Source: Pseudogemmobacter lacusdianii (GTDB taxonomy: Bacteria; Pseudomonadota; Alphaproteobacteria; Rhodobacterales; Rhodobacteraceae). Taken from it: 64,000 nucleotides of DNA. The notes beneath the pieces are model-generated. The model did not search any database. It saw only the letters and a program-made list of their open reading frames with translations, and was not told the DNA's origin. This document shows, piece by piece, positions 52,802 to 62,735 of this stretch. Numbering within the stretch: position 1 is the stretch's first letter; the number at the start of each line of letters is the position of its first letter. Location of the stretch: the NCBI RefSeq assembly GCF_030848395.1, contig NZ_JAVDBT010000010.1, forward strand, positions 62,001 through 126,000, written 5' to 3'. The position numbers were made by a program, and so were the translations under genes.

Positions 52802-54502
52802 ATGCTGCGCGCATTCTTCTCGTATTATCGGCCGCATATGGGGCTTTTCTTTCTCGACTTCGGCTCGGCCGTGCTGTCGGGGATTTTGGAGCTGTCCTTC
52901 CCGCTTGCCATCACCGCCTTCATCGACCGACTTTTGCCGATGGGGGATTGGAGCCTGACCATCGCCGCGGCCATCGGTCTTTTGGCGATCTATGCCGTGA
53001 ACACCTTGCTGATGATTATTGTGATCTATTGGGGTCACAAGCTGGGCATCGAGATTGAAACCGAGATGCGCCGTCGCGCCTTTTCTCATCTTACCCGGCT
53101 CAGCTGGCGCTGGTTTGACCGCGCCCGCACCGGCAAGCTGGTGGCCCGCGTCACCCGCGACCTTGAGGAGATTGGCGAGGTTGCCCATCACGGACCAGAA
53201 GATCTTTTCATCGCCGTAATGACCTTCGTAGGCGCCTTTATCCTGATGCTGACCCTGCATCCGGTGCTGGCAATCACCACCGCTGTCATTGTGCCAGCAA
53301 CGATTTGGATCGTGGTGATCTATGGCGCGCGCATGACCAAGGCTTGGCAAGAGATTTACGCACGGGTTGGGCATTTCAACGTGCGGCTGGAAGAAACCGT
53401 TGGTGGTATCCGAATTGTCCAAGCCTTTGCCAATGAACGGCATGAAGCGAAATTGTTCGAAAAAGACAATTTCGCCTATCGCGAGACCAAACTCGAGGCT
53501 TATAGCGTTATGGCGAAATCCACCGCCATTCACTATATGGGCCTGCGCTTTGTGCAGGTCATTGTGATGGTTCTGGGCGCAGGATTTGTGCTTGAGGGCA
53601 GCCTCACCACCGGTGCCTTTGTCGGCTTTTTGCTGTTGGTCAATGTGTTCTTCCGCCCGCTCGACAAGATTGCTGCGGTGATCGACAGCTACCCACGCGG
53701 CATTGCTGGATTCCGCCGTTACCAAGAACTTTTGGCCACTGAGCCCGAGATCTCCGACAGTGCCGAGGCCCGCCCGGCGCCGATGCTGCAAGGCCAGATC
53801 GCCTTTGAAAATGTCTCGTTTTCTTATGACGAAAGCCGCCCCGTGCTGCTTAACGTCTCGCTTCAGGTCCGCCCCGGCGAGACCGTGGCCTTTGTCGGCC
53901 CCTCGGGCGCGGGCAAGTCCACTTTGCTTGCTTTGTTGCCACGTTTTTACGAACCCACGCGCGGTCAGATCACCGTGGACGGGCTGCCATTGGCCGCCAT
54001 GACCTTGGAATCTTTACGCAATCAGGTGGGCATCGTCAGCCAAGATGTCTTCCTTTTCGGCACCACATTGCGCGAAAATATCGGTTATGGCCGTCTTGGT
54101 GCCAGCGATGCCGAGATCCTTGCTGCAGCGGAGAAAGCCCAACTTGGCCCGATGATTGCGCAGTTGCCGGACGGGCTTGACACGATGTGTGGCGAGCGCG
54201 GGGTGATGCTGTCGGGCGGGCAAAAACAGCGCGTCGCCATCGCACGCGCCTTTTTGAAAAACCCACCCATCCTTATCTTGGACGAGGCCACCTCGGCCTT
54301 GGACTCTGAGACCGAGCGCGAAATTCAAGCCGCGCTTGAGGCTTTGTCGCAAGGCCGCACCACCTTGGTCATCGCACATCGCTTAGGGACCATCCGCACC
54401 GCCGATCGCATTGTTGTGATGGAAAGCGGCTCTGTGGTGGAAACGGGCACCCACGAAGATCTTATCGCGCAAGGTGGACTTTACGCCCGACTGGCGCGTT
54501 AA
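52802..54502 (+). CDS. Multidrug/lipid-type ABC exporter
   Basis: Half-size ABC exporter, 566 aa, homodimeric in the inner membrane. The membrane domain covers residues 1-310 with six helices (GLFFLDFGSAVLSGILELSF, ITAFIDRLLPM), and the EAA-equivalent coupling part is LEETVGGIRIVQAFANE. The ATPase domain has Walker A VGPSGAGKST, signature LSGGQKQRVAIARAFL, Walker B ILILDEATSALD and H-loop IAHRLG. The ATG at 52802 (MLRAFFSYYRPHMG) is the typical exporter start, with CGGGA upstream. The frame runs back to 52688 without homology. Substrate unknown. Confidence 0.85.
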   Translation: MLRAFFSYYRPHMGLFFLDFGSAVLSGILELSFPLAITAFIDRLLPMGDWSLTIAAAIGLLAIYAVNTLLMIIVIYWGHKLGIEIETEMRRRAFSHLTRLSWRWFDRARTGKLVARVTRDLEEIGEVAHHGPEDLFIAVMTFVGAFILMLTLHPVLAITTAVIVPATIWIVVIYGARMTKAWQEIYARVGHFNVRLEETVGGIRIVQAFANERHEAKLFEKDNFAYRETKLEAYSVMAKSTAIHYMGLRFVQVIVMVLGAGFVLEGSLTTGAFVGFLLLVNVFFRPLDKIAAVIDSYPRGIAGFRRYQELLATEPEISDSAEARPAPMLQGQIAFENVSFSYDESRPVLLNVSLQVRPGETVAFVGPSGAGKSTLLALLPRFYEPTRGQITVDGLPLAAMTLESLRNQVGIVSQDVFLFGTTLRENIGYGRLGASDAEILAAAEKAQLGPMIAQLPDGLDTMCGERGVMLSGGQKQRVAIARAFLKNPPILILDEATSALDSETEREIQAALEALSQGRTTLVIAHRLGTIRTADRIVVMESGSVVETGTHEDLIAQGGLYARLAR

Positions 54503-54786
54503 CGCCCATCGCAAGACGCTTAATAAGCGGTGAAGGGCTATTCGAAAAAGCCAAAACGGCGAGACCACGCCCCGCGCAACTTGTGGCAGAACAGATCATT
54601 TGCGGGCACAAAATCGCTCCTTATATCTGCCCAATTTCAGACCTAACGTTGCGCAGATGTGCGAAAACCCGCAGCAATCGCGCAACTTTGCGCGCCAATG
54701 GTAGTTGACGTAGCTGCCGCATTGCCGCAGGCAGAGTAGGACATCCGCCGATCAGCGGCGCCCAGAACCTTCTTCCGGAGCATTAT

Positions 54787-55950
54787 ATGTACAAGCGGCT
54801 TATCATTGCGATCGTCCTCTTGGGGATTGTGGGAGGGGGGATCGTCTGGTTCAAATATTTCCGCGACGATATGATTGCCCAATTCTTGGGAGGCATGGTT
54901 CCGCCCCCGACCCCGGTCACCACCGAAACGCTTGAAAGCGTTACCTGGCAACCCGGCATCGAAGCCGTTGGCACCGCCCTTTCGGCGCGTGGGGTGGATC
55001 TGGCCATTGAATCGAGCGGCATGGTCGAAGACGTGCTCTTTGCGGGCAATGATGAGATCAAAGAAGGCCAGCGCCTTGTGCAGATCAATTCCGCCAGCGA
55101 ACTGGCTGCTTTGGAAGCCGCGAAAGCCGCTTTGAACGTGGCGGTCGCCGATGCCAATCGCGCCAAAACCTTGGCCGGTCGCGGCGTGGGTGCGGCCAAT
55201 ACCGTCGAAAGCGCCGAAGCGCAGGTGGAAAGCGTCCGGGCGCAACTGGCTCAGCTGCAAACCCAGTTGGACCAAAAGCTGCTGACCGCGCCCTTTGATG
55301 GCGTCATCGGCATTCCGCGTGTTGAGGTTGGTCAGTATGTCTCGGCCGGCATGATCTTTGCCACGCTGCAAGACCTCAGCAATATGCGCGTCGATTTCTC
55401 GGTGCCCGAACAGCAGATCGGCGATCTGACCTTGGGCGGCACAATCACCGTTGCGACCGAGGTTGGCGGCTTCTCGGCCACCGGCACCATCATCGCGGTT
55501 GAGCCGCGCGTTGATGCCAATTCGCGGATGGTACTGGTGCGGGCCGAGGTGCAGAACCCCTCGGGCCAGCTTTACCCCGGCCAATTCCTGCGCGTCCGCA
55601 TTGATCTGCCGCAAGAAGATGGCGTGATCGCTGTGCCGCAAACGGCTGTCAGCTCTACCCTTTATGGCGACACGATCTATGTCTTGCGTGCCGGCGAAGC
55701 GGCAGAGGAATACACCGCCGAGCAGGTCTTCGTCACCATCGGCCGCCGCTCTGGCGGGCGCATCGAAGTGGTAGACGGGCTGCAGGCCGGCGATCAGATC
55801 GTCACCTCGGGCCAAAACCGTCTGACGCCGGGTGCACGGGTGAAGATCGACAATTCGGTCAAAATCGACGCGGTTTCGACCAATGAGCCCGCAACCGAGG
55901 CCCCCGAAACTGAAGCACCGGCCGAAGCGGCCCCCGCTGCACAAGAGTGA
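54787..55950 (+). CDS. RND efflux periplasmic adaptor subunit
   Basis: Membrane-fusion protein, 387 aa, that connects the RND pump to an outer-membrane channel. It is anchored by an N-terminal helix (LIIAIVLLGIVGGGIVWFKY, residues 5-24). The barrel-sandwich half-motifs are IESSGMVEDVLFAGNDEIKEG (in part) and TAPFDGVIGIPRVEVGQYV, separated by an alpha-helical hairpin at about 105-165 that is rich in Ala. Beta-barrel and membrane-proximal domains follow, then an Ala/Glu/Pro-rich tail (TEAPETEAPAEAAPAAQE). The spacer to the RND gene is only seven bases. Confidence 0.88.
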   Translation: MYKRLIIAIVLLGIVGGGIVWFKYFRDDMIAQFLGGMVPPPTPVTTETLESVTWQPGIEAVGTALSARGVDLAIESSGMVEDVLFAGNDEIKEGQRLVQINSASELAALEAAKAALNVAVADANRAKTLAGRGVGAANTVESAEAQVESVRAQLAQLQTQLDQKLLTAPFDGVIGIPRVEVGQYVSAGMIFATLQDLSNMRVDFSVPEQQIGDLTLGGTITVATEVGGFSATGTIIAVEPRVDANSRMVLVRAEVQNPSGQLYPGQFLRVRIDLPQEDGVIAVPQTAVSSTLYGDTIYVLRAGEAAEEYTAEQVFVTIGRRSGGRIEVVDGLQAGDQIVTSGQNRLTPGARVKIDNSVKIDAVSTNEPATEAPETEAPAEAAPAAQE

Positions 55951-55957
55951 GGGCAAG

Positions 55958-58900
55958 ATGAACTTCTCTGAAATTTTCATCCGCCGACCGGTCCTGTCGA
56001 CTGTTCTGGCCGCGTTGATCATGTTTCTTGGGCTTGCTGCGGTGGTGAACCTGCCGGTGCGGCAATATCCCGAGGTGGATGAGACCGTGGTCACCGTCAC
56101 CACCGTCTATCCGGGGGCCGCACCCGAGCTTATTCAGGGCTTTGTCACCGCCCCTATCGCCTCGGCCGTCTCGACGACTGAGAACATCGAATACGTCACC
56201 TCAGCCTCACGCCAATCGGCTTCGGTCGTCACCGTTCAGATGAAGCTGGGCGCCGATCCTGACGTGGCGCTGACCGAGGTGATGTCGAAGATCCAGCAGG
56301 TGCGTGGCCAACTGCCGGGTGACTCTGAGGATCCGGTGATCGTCAAAGGCACCGGCATGACCTTTGCGCTGATGTATCTTGCAGCGCAAAACCCCAATAT
56401 GACGCCCGAGCAGCTTACCGAATATCTGGAGCGCGTGGTCCGTCCGCGTGTCACCAATATCGACGGTGTGGCGCAGATGGAGATCATGGGCGCGGCCAAT
56501 TACGCGATGCGTGTTTGGCTTGACCCGCTGCAAATGGCGGCGCGCGGTGTGACGGCGACGGATGTGGCCGGTGCTATCCGGGCTTCGAACTTCCTCTCAG
56601 CCCCCGGCAAGACGGAGAACGAGTATTTCGTCTATTCGCTGACGCTCGACTCCACCGTGCAAACCCCCGAGGCTTTCGGCGCTTTGCCCGTGAGCCAAGG
56701 CAAGAACGGCACCGTGCGGCTGCGCGACATTGCCAAGGTCGAGCTGACCTCAGGCGAGCGTGACGCGATCGTGACCTTCGCCGGCGAACCCGGCACCTTC
56801 ATCGGTATCGTTCCCGCCCCTGGCGAGAACCAACTCGATGTGGCCGAGAATGTGCTGAACGCCCTGCCCGAGCTGCGCAACACCCTGCCCGAGGGCATGA
56901 CGATCACCTTGGTCTATGACTCGACCGAGACCATCGCCGCCTCGATCTCGGAGGTGTTCAAGACGATCGCTGAAGCTGTGGCGATTGTGGTCGTGGTGAT
57001 CTTGCTTTTCCTTGGCTCGTTCCGCTCGGTGGTGATGCCGATTGTCACCATCCCGCTGTCGCTGATCGGCGTTTGCGCGATCATGCTGGCCTTGGGCTAT
57101 TCGATTAACCTTTTGACTCTGTTGGCGATGGTTCTGGCCATCGGTCTGGTGGTGGACGATGCGATCGTTGTGGTCGAAAACATCCACCGTCACATCGATG
57201 AGGGCATGAGCCCGGCGCAGGCCTCGATCCAAGGCATGCGTGAGATCACCGGCCCGGTTATCGCCATGACCATCACGCTGGCCGCAGTGCTGGCACCTTT
57301 GGCCTTCACAGGCGGTCTGACCGGCTCACTCTTCACCGAATTTGCGCTGACTTTGGCGGGCTCGGTGATCATCTCGGGGATCGTGGCCTTGACCATCACC
57401 CCGGCGATGTCGGCGCGGCTATTGACCCATGGTGAGCCGGGACGCTTCCAGCGCGCCGTGGACCGGACGTTGAATGGTGTGTCGAATTGGTATGAGCGGC
57501 GGGTCTCCTCCTCGCTCGACTATCGGCCGGTCACCCTGCTGATGGTGGCTGTTTTGGTCGCGGTCTCAGGCTTCATGTTCGTCAACACCTCGACCGAACT
57601 GGCCCCTGAAGAAGACCAAGGCGCGCTCTTTGCCATTCTGAACGCGCCCCGCTACGCCGCCTTGGACTACACCGATGCCTTCACCGGCGAGATCGGTAAG
57701 CGCACGGCAGATATCGCCGAAGTGCAAACCTCCTTCTCGGTGGCGGGTATGGGCGGCTCGGCGGCGACCGGCTTCTACATCTGGGCACTGAAGGATTGGT
57801 CTGAGCGGTCGCGCAGCCAAAAAGAAGTGCAGACCGAGATCCAAGCCACATTGGACGGTTCGCCGGGCCTGCAAGGCTATGTCTTTGCCCCGCCCTCGCT
57901 GCCGGGTGCTGGCGGTGGTCTGCCGATCTCGATGGTCTTGCAGTCGATCCACGGCCCCGATCGGGTCTTCGAAGTGGCCGAGGAAATTCGCCAAAAGGCG
58001 ATGGCTTCGGGCAAGTTCATCGTGGTGCAAAACAGCTTGGCCTTCGACGCGCCGCAAGTGCGCATCGTCATCGACCGCGACCGTGCGGCCGAACTGGGCG
58101 TGTCGGTGGCTGACATCGGCTCGTCGCTGGGGATCTTGGTCGGCGGCGGCGCGATTGCGCAGTTTGACCGCGATTCCAACAGCTATGATGTGATCACCCA
58201 AGTGCCAGCCGAATGGCGCGACAATCCCGAAAAGCTGACGCAGTTCTTCGTGCGCTCGGCGACCGGAGAGTTGGTGCCTCTGGCCTCGGTTGTGGGCATC
58301 CAGCCCGGCATCACCGCAAACTCGATCGAGCAGTTCAACCAGCTGAACTCGGCCACCTTGTCGGGGATGCCGATGATCGGCCTGTCGACCGGCGTGGCTT
58401 TGGCCGAGCTGGAGAAGATTGCCGCCGAGACCCTGCCCGATGGCTTCTTCATCGACTATTCCGGCCAATCGCGGCTGGAAAAGAGCGAGGGGAACACCAT
58501 TCTTCTGGCCTTTGGTGCGGCTTTGATCGTGATCTATCTGGTTCTGGCAGCGCAGTTTGAAAGCTTCCGCGACCCGCTGATCATTCTGATGTCGGTGCCT
58601 TTGTCGATCTTCGGTGCGATGCTGCCGCTCTACTTCGGGGTCTCGACGCTGAACATCTACACGCAGGTGGGTCTGATCACGCTGATTGGTCTGATCACCA
58701 AGCACGGGATTCTGATGGTGGAATTTGCCAACCAGCAGCGTGAAGAACACGGGATGAGCCGCCGCGATGCGATTGTGGCGGCTGCCAAAACCCGTCTGCG
58801 CCCGATCCTGATGACCACCGCTGCAATGGCCTTGGCCGTCGTACCGCTGATCATCGCCGAGGGCGCCGGGGCTGCGGCACGGCAAGCGATGGGTCTGGTG

Positions 58901-59035
58901 ATCTTCACCGGCCTGTTGATCGGGACCACCTTCACCCTCTTCGTGGTGCCGATGTTCTACACGCTGATCTCGCGCAGCGATGCCTCGTTCTTGCTGCATC
59001 GCAAAACGGTGGAAAAGCAATTCGGCGCGCACTAA
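55958..59035 (+). CDS. RND-family (HAE1-type) efflux pump
   Basis: Proton-driven inner-membrane pump, 1025 aa, twelve helices and two large periplasmic loops, probably exporting hydrophobic drugs. N-terminal SEIFIRRPVLSTVLAALIM is the usual first helix. The proton-relay Asp pair is in AIGLVVDDAIVVVENIHRHI, and the second half has LITLIGLITKHGILMVEF, where Lys and His follow the typical layout. The ATG at 55958, after the adaptor stop, is the natural start; the frame back to 55883 is within the adaptor gene. No outer-membrane gene is next door, so the TolC homologue at 7.7 kb may be its partner. Confidence 0.92.
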   Translation: MNFSEIFIRRPVLSTVLAALIMFLGLAAVVNLPVRQYPEVDETVVTVTTVYPGAAPELIQGFVTAPIASAVSTTENIEYVTSASRQSASVVTVQMKLGADPDVALTEVMSKIQQVRGQLPGDSEDPVIVKGTGMTFALMYLAAQNPNMTPEQLTEYLERVVRPRVTNIDGVAQMEIMGAANYAMRVWLDPLQMAARGVTATDVAGAIRASNFLSAPGKTENEYFVYSLTLDSTVQTPEAFGALPVSQGKNGTVRLRDIAKVELTSGERDAIVTFAGEPGTFIGIVPAPGENQLDVAENVLNALPELRNTLPEGMTITLVYDSTETIAASISEVFKTIAEAVAIVVVVILLFLGSFRSVVMPIVTIPLSLIGVCAIMLALGYSINLLTLLAMVLAIGLVVDDAIVVVENIHRHIDEGMSPAQASIQGMREITGPVIAMTITLAAVLAPLAFTGGLTGSLFTEFALTLAGSVIISGIVALTITPAMSARLLTHGEPGRFQRAVDRTLNGVSNWYERRVSSSLDYRPVTLLMVAVLVAVSGFMFVNTSTELAPEEDQGALFAILNAPRYAALDYTDAFTGEIGKRTADIAEVQTSFSVAGMGGSAATGFYIWALKDWSERSRSQKEVQTEIQATLDGSPGLQGYVFAPPSLPGAGGGLPISMVLQSIHGPDRVFEVAEEIRQKAMASGKFIVVQNSLAFDAPQVRIVIDRDRAAELGVSVADIGSSLGILVGGGAIAQFDRDSNSYDVITQVPAEWRDNPEKLTQFFVRSATGELVPLASVVGIQPGITANSIEQFNQLNSATLSGMPMIGLSTGVALAELEKIAAETLPDGFFIDYSGQSRLEKSEGNTILLAFGAALIVIYLVLAAQFESFRDPLIILMSVPLSIFGAMLPLYFGVSTLNIYTQVGLITLIGLITKHGILMVEFANQQREEHGMSRRDAIVAAAKTRLRPILMTTAAMALAVVPLIIAEGAGAAARQAMGLVIFTGLLIGTTFTLFVVPMFYTLISRSDASFLLHRKTVEKQFGAH

Positions 59036-59060
59036 GGCCGCAGCGAGAGGTCAGGAAATG

Positions 59061-59093
59061 AAAAGGGGGAAGCATCGCGCTTCCCCCTTTTTT
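59061..59093 (+). terminator. Rho-independent terminator after the RND operon
   Basis: AAAAGGGGGAAGC (59061-59073) pairs with GCTTCCCCCTTTT (59079-59091) around a five-base loop and runs into a T tract. It lies 26 bases past the RND stop and is a textbook terminator. Confidence 0.92.
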
Positions 59094-59235
59094 CTATGCC
59101 AGCCCCCTGCCCTCGCTTGGCAAAGGGCAAGAAAAAACCGCCCGGGGTTTAGGGCCCCGAGCGGCGTCACTGATTACGATACTAACTCGTTAACAGCACC
59201 AGACATTCACAATGGCAGAATGGGTCTAAGCCAGA

Positions 59236-60195
59236 TCAGAACGGGCTGTCGGGGAAGTAGAACTGAGCGGCATTTTCCGGCGTGATTAGGACCGAGCCGA
59301 TGATGAAGCGGCCCGCCACAGGTGCCGAGGAGACGAAGGCCAGCGCCGTCATCTCGATCGCGGTCGCAATTTGCGCCGGCGGATAGGTGACGTTGACCGG
59401 GAATTGCTTGTCGCCGTCTTGGACCTTTTTGACGATCTCTTTCATGCCAGCACCGCCGACAATCCACATCTCATCGGTGCGGCCCGCTTGGGCAATCGCC
59501 TCGGCCACGCCAATCGCCATATCGTCATCCGAGGCCCAAACCGCATCGATCTGCGGGTATTTCGACAGATAGTCCTGCATGACGGTGAAGGCGTCATCGC
59601 GGTTCCAGTTGCCGTGTTGCTTGTCCAAAAGCTCGATCCCCGAGCCTTCGATGGCGGCCTCAAAGGCCTCGACCCGCTCATTGTCGAGCGTGGTCGGGAT
59701 GCCGCGCAAAAGCACGATCTTGGCACCCGAGGGCAGGTTGTTCTTGAAATACTCGCCCGCCACGCGGCCAAAGGCGGTGTTGTCGCCCGCGACATAGAGG
59801 TCTTCAATATTGGGCTGCGACAGGCCACGGTCGACCACGGTCACCCATTTGCCCGCATCCTTCACCGCCTTAACCGGGCCGGTCAGCGGCTCGGATTCGA
59901 AGGGCAGCACCACGAGCCCGTCGATATTGCGGGTGGCCAGCATGTCTTCAAGGTCATCGACTTGCTTGCCTGCCTCACCCGCCGTGGCCAGCACGAATTT
60001 CACGTTGGGATAGGCAGCCTCGACCCGGTTGATCGCCTCTTGCGCATGCCAGTTCAGCCCGCCCATGAAGCCATGCGTCGCCGAAGGGATCGAGACGCCA
60101 ATCGTATAGGTCTGCTCTTGCGCCACCACACGGGTGGCGGCCGCTGCACCCACCGCCACCATGGCGGCCGAGCCAAAGAATTGTCTGCGCTTCAT
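59236..60195 (-). CDS. Sugar ABC importer periplasmic binding protein (RbsB-like)
   Basis: Periplasmic sugar-binding protein of the type I/RbsB family, 319 aa. The N-terminus MKRRQFFGSAAMVAVGAAAA has a twin-arginine-like KRRQFFG and cleavage at about VVA-QEQ (residue 25), so Tat export is possible. Binding-fold motifs include YTIGVSIPSATHGFMGGLNW, IDGLVVLPFESEPL and WASDDDMAIGVAEAI. It is the last gene of a four-to-five-gene operon, 49 bases after the permease, as is normal where binding protein is made in excess. The actual sugar (ribose, inositol or another polyol) cannot be read from the sequence. Confidence 0.87.
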   Translation of the reverse strand: MKRRQFFGSAAMVAVGAAAATRVVAQEQTYTIGVSIPSATHGFMGGLNWHAQEAINRVEAAYPNVKFVLATAGEAGKQVDDLEDMLATRNIDGLVVLPFESEPLTGPVKAVKDAGKWVTVVDRGLSQPNIEDLYVAGDNTAFGRVAGEYFKNNLPSGAKIVLLRGIPTTLDNERVEAFEAAIEGSGIELLDKQHGNWNRDDAFTVMQDYLSKYPQIDAVWASDDDMAIGVAEAIAQAGRTDEMWIVGGAGMKEIVKKVQDGDKQFPVNVTYPPAQIATAIEMTALAFVSSAPVAGRFIIGSVLITPENAAQFYFPDSPF

Positions 60196-60244
60196 GGTCT
60201 TTCCTCCCGAAAGTGCCTCCCGGAATGGGCGGCGTTGATTGGTC

Positions 60245-61216
60245 TTACCGGCCCTCCGCCGGGGACTTTCTGCGTTGCAAAACAACCGCAAGCACGATGA
60301 TCACGCCTTGGATCGCGCCGTTGAGATAGGGCGAGACCAGATCGGCGAGGTTAAGGATGTTGTCGATCAGCGACAGGATCAGCACGCCCACGACAGTGCC
60401 CCAGACCCGGCCATATCCGCCCTTCATCGCGGTGCCGCCGATGATCACCGCGGCAATCGCCTCTAGCTCCCACAGTTGCCCGGTGGACCCCGAGGCCGAG
60501 CCGAGGCGCGGCACATAGATGATCACGGCAAGCCCGACCAAAAGCCCAAGGAAGACGTAAGTCAGCGTCACCATCCGCTCGACCTTCACAGCCGAATAGC
60601 GCGCCACTTTGTCGTTGGAGCCGATCGCCTCAGTGTAGCGGCCAAAGCGGGTGTTGCGCATGATGATCTGGCCCAGCACCGCCACCACGGCAAAGACAAT
60701 GATCGGCCAGACGATGCCAAAGACGCCTTCGAAATAGACCGGACGGTAGAATTGCCGCGCCTCGAAATCGAGGCTGATGGTGCCGCCATCGGACATCCAC
60801 GTCACCAGACTGCGGAAGATGCCCATCGTGCCAAGGGTGACGATAAAGGGCTCGATCCCGGCTTTGGTGACCAGTAACCCGTTGAGAAGGCCTGCCGTAA
60901 GCCCGATCAGCAAGGCCACCGCCATGCCAACCAGCACCAAGGGCACGCCGATGCCAAGGCTGGGGATCAGCTGGTTCATCGCTAGGATCATCATCCCGGC
61001 GATAAAGGCCGCCATTGAGCCGACCGAAAGGTCAATCCCGCCGCTGGCGATTACGAAGGTCATCCCCACCGCGATGATGCCAATGAAGGCCGAACGGGCC
61101 AGCACATTGGTGATATTGCCGCCCGACAGGAAATTGCTGTTGAGATAAGCGCCAAGCACGATCAACAGAAGCAAGGCGAGGATCGGCCCCAGCGCCGAGA
61201 AGGAAATCTTAGACAT
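60245..61216 (-). CDS. Sugar ABC importer permease (RbsC-like)
   Basis: Inner-membrane permease of the BPD2/RbsC family, 323 aa, eight to ten helices. Family markers are GPILALLLLIVLGAYLNSNF, then RSAFIGIIAVGMTFVIASGG and IDLSVGSMAAFIAGMM (the conserved GGIDLSVGS), and IAAVIIGGTAMKGGYGRVWG near the end (the conserved GGT-xxxGG loop). The start overlaps the ATPase stop by eight bases. It ends RKSPAEGR, a short basic tail. Confidence 0.9.
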   Translation of the reverse strand: MSKISFSALGPILALLLLIVLGAYLNSNFLSGGNITNVLARSAFIGIIAVGMTFVIASGGIDLSVGSMAAFIAGMMILAMNQLIPSLGIGVPLVLVGMAVALLIGLTAGLLNGLLVTKAGIEPFIVTLGTMGIFRSLVTWMSDGGTISLDFEARQFYRPVYFEGVFGIVWPIIVFAVVAVLGQIIMRNTRFGRYTEAIGSNDKVARYSAVKVERMVTLTYVFLGLLVGLAVIIYVPRLGSASGSTGQLWELEAIAAVIIGGTAMKGGYGRVWGTVVGVLILSLIDNILNLADLVSPYLNGAIQGVIIVLAVVLQRRKSPAEGR

Positions 61217-62735
61217 GTGCCGCTGCCTCTTGCGTCGTTTCGGGGTTGGGCGCTTCGGTGTCGGATGTGCCCATGATCAGCCGCACCACAGCGGTGTCGG
61301 TGATGGCCTCGCCGGTCAAAGTGCCCGCCAGCCTGCCCTGCCGCATGACCAGCACGCGGTCTGAAAGGCCCAAGATTTCCGGCATATCCGAGGAGATCAC
61401 GATCACGCTGCGGCCCTCTCGGGCCAGACGGTCGATGAAATGGTAAATCTGGCTCTTGGTGCCGATGTCGATGCCACGGGTCGGCTCATCAATAATCACC
61501 ACATCGGGCGCGGGCAGCATGGTCTTGGCCAAAAGGAGCTTTTGCTGGTTCCCGCCCGAGAGATTGCCAGCGGCCATCGCGCGCGAGGGGGCGCGGATGT
61601 CGAAATCGCTGATTGCTTGGGTGAGCGCCGCCTCTTCCTTGGCGCGGCTGATCAAAGGCGTCCCAAAGCGCGGCAGCGTCGAGAGCGTCAGGTTTTCGCG
61701 CAGGCCCTTGCCCAGCAAAAGCCCGCGCTCCTTGCGGTCTTCGGTCAGATAGGCCAGCCCGGCGCGCTCAGCCTCGATCAGCGAGCGAATCTGGATCTCT
61801 TTGCCGTGCCGCGCGATGCGGCCTGAGTGCGGGCGCAGGCCCACCAGCCCTTCGGCAAGTTCACTCCGGCCAGCACCGACAAGGCCTGAGATGCCCAAGA
61901 CCTCACCCCGGCGCAAGGTGAAGGAGATATCTTGCACCAAGGGCGGGACGGAAAAGCCTTGCACTTCAAGCACAACCTCGTCGCTGGGCGTGCGCCGAGG
62001 CGGGTAGATGTCGCTTAGATCGCGGCCGACCATGGCGGTGGCCATGCCATCCTCGCTGAGCTCGCCGCGCAGGGCCTGCCGCACCACAGTGCCATCGCGC
62101 AGCACGGTGATCCGGTCGGCGAGATGGCTGATCTCTTCCAAACGGTGCGAGGTATAAAGGAGTGCCACACCAGCGGAGCGCAGCCGGTCGATCTGACGAA
62201 ACAGGATATCCACCTCGCGGTGGGTCAGCACGGCCGAGGGTTCATCCATGATCAAAACGCGGGCTTGCCGGGACAAAGCCTTTGCGATTTCAACCATTTG
62301 CCGGTCCGAGACTTTCAGATCGCGGATCCTTGCATCGGGATCAACGCCGCATTCCAACTGCTCAAGCAAAGCCTTTGCCGCCAGCCTTTGCGCGCGGTGA
62401 TTGAGGAAGAAGCCCCCTTTCTCGCGGCCCAGAAAGATATTGTCGGCAACGGTCAAATCTTGGGCGAGGTTGAACTCTTGATGGATCACCACCACGCCCT
62501 GCGCCTCGGCCTCAGGGCCCGAGCGGAAGGGCGCGGGCTGGCCTTCCAGCAAGACTTGGCCCTCACTCGGCGCCAGATAACCGCCGAGGATTTTCATCAT
62601 CGTCGATTTGCCAGCGCCATTTTCACCAATCAAAGCATGCACTTCGCCGGGATGCAGCGCAAAATTGACGCCGTGCAGGATTTCGATCGGGCCAAAGCTT
62701 TTGCGGATATCGCGCAGCTCTAGCAGGGCGGTCAT
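61209..62735 (-). CDS. Sugar ABC importer ATPase (RbsA-like, tandem domains)
   Basis: Cytoplasmic ATPase with two fused ABC domains, 508 aa. The first domain has Walker A IGENGAGKSTMMK, a signature region LKVSDRQMVEIAKAL and Walker B VLIMDEPSAVLT. The second has a degenerate Walker A (ISGLVGAGRSELAEG), the signature LSGGNQQKLLLAKTM and Walker B VVIIDEPTRGID, the asymmetry normal for RbsA/MglA. The start ATG at 62733-62735 overlaps the dehydrogenase stop (ATGA); the frame upstream to 62777 is within that gene. It couples to the permease encoded next. Confidence 0.9.
   Translation of the reverse strand: MTALLELRDIRKSFGPIEILHGVNFALHPGEVHALIGENGAGKSTMMKILGGYLAPSEGQVLLEGQPAPFRSGPEAEAQGVVVIHQEFNLAQDLTVADNIFLGREKGGFFLNHRAQRLAAKALLEQLECGVDPDARIRDLKVSDRQMVEIAKALSRQARVLIMDEPSAVLTHREVDILFRQIDRLRSAGVALLYTSHRLEEISHLADRITVLRDGTVVRQALRGELSEDGMATAMVGRDLSDIYPPRRTPSDEVVLEVQGFSVPPLVQDISFTLRRGEVLGISGLVGAGRSELAEGLVGLRPHSGRIARHGKEIQIRSLIEAERAGLAYLTEDRKERGLLLGKGLRENLTLSTLPRFGTPLISRAKEEAALTQAISDFDIRAPSRAMAAGNLSGGNQQKLLLAKTMLPAPDVVIIDEPTRGIDIGTKSQIYHFIDRLAREGRSVIVISSDMPEILGLSDRVLVMRQGRLAGTLTGEAITDTAVVRLIMGTSDTEAPNPETTQEAAAHV

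Noticed and set aside
57566-59032. 488-codon minus-strand open frame opposite the RND pump gene
   Set aside because: Antisense to a well-supported pump gene; low-complexity His/Gln/Arg-rich translation.
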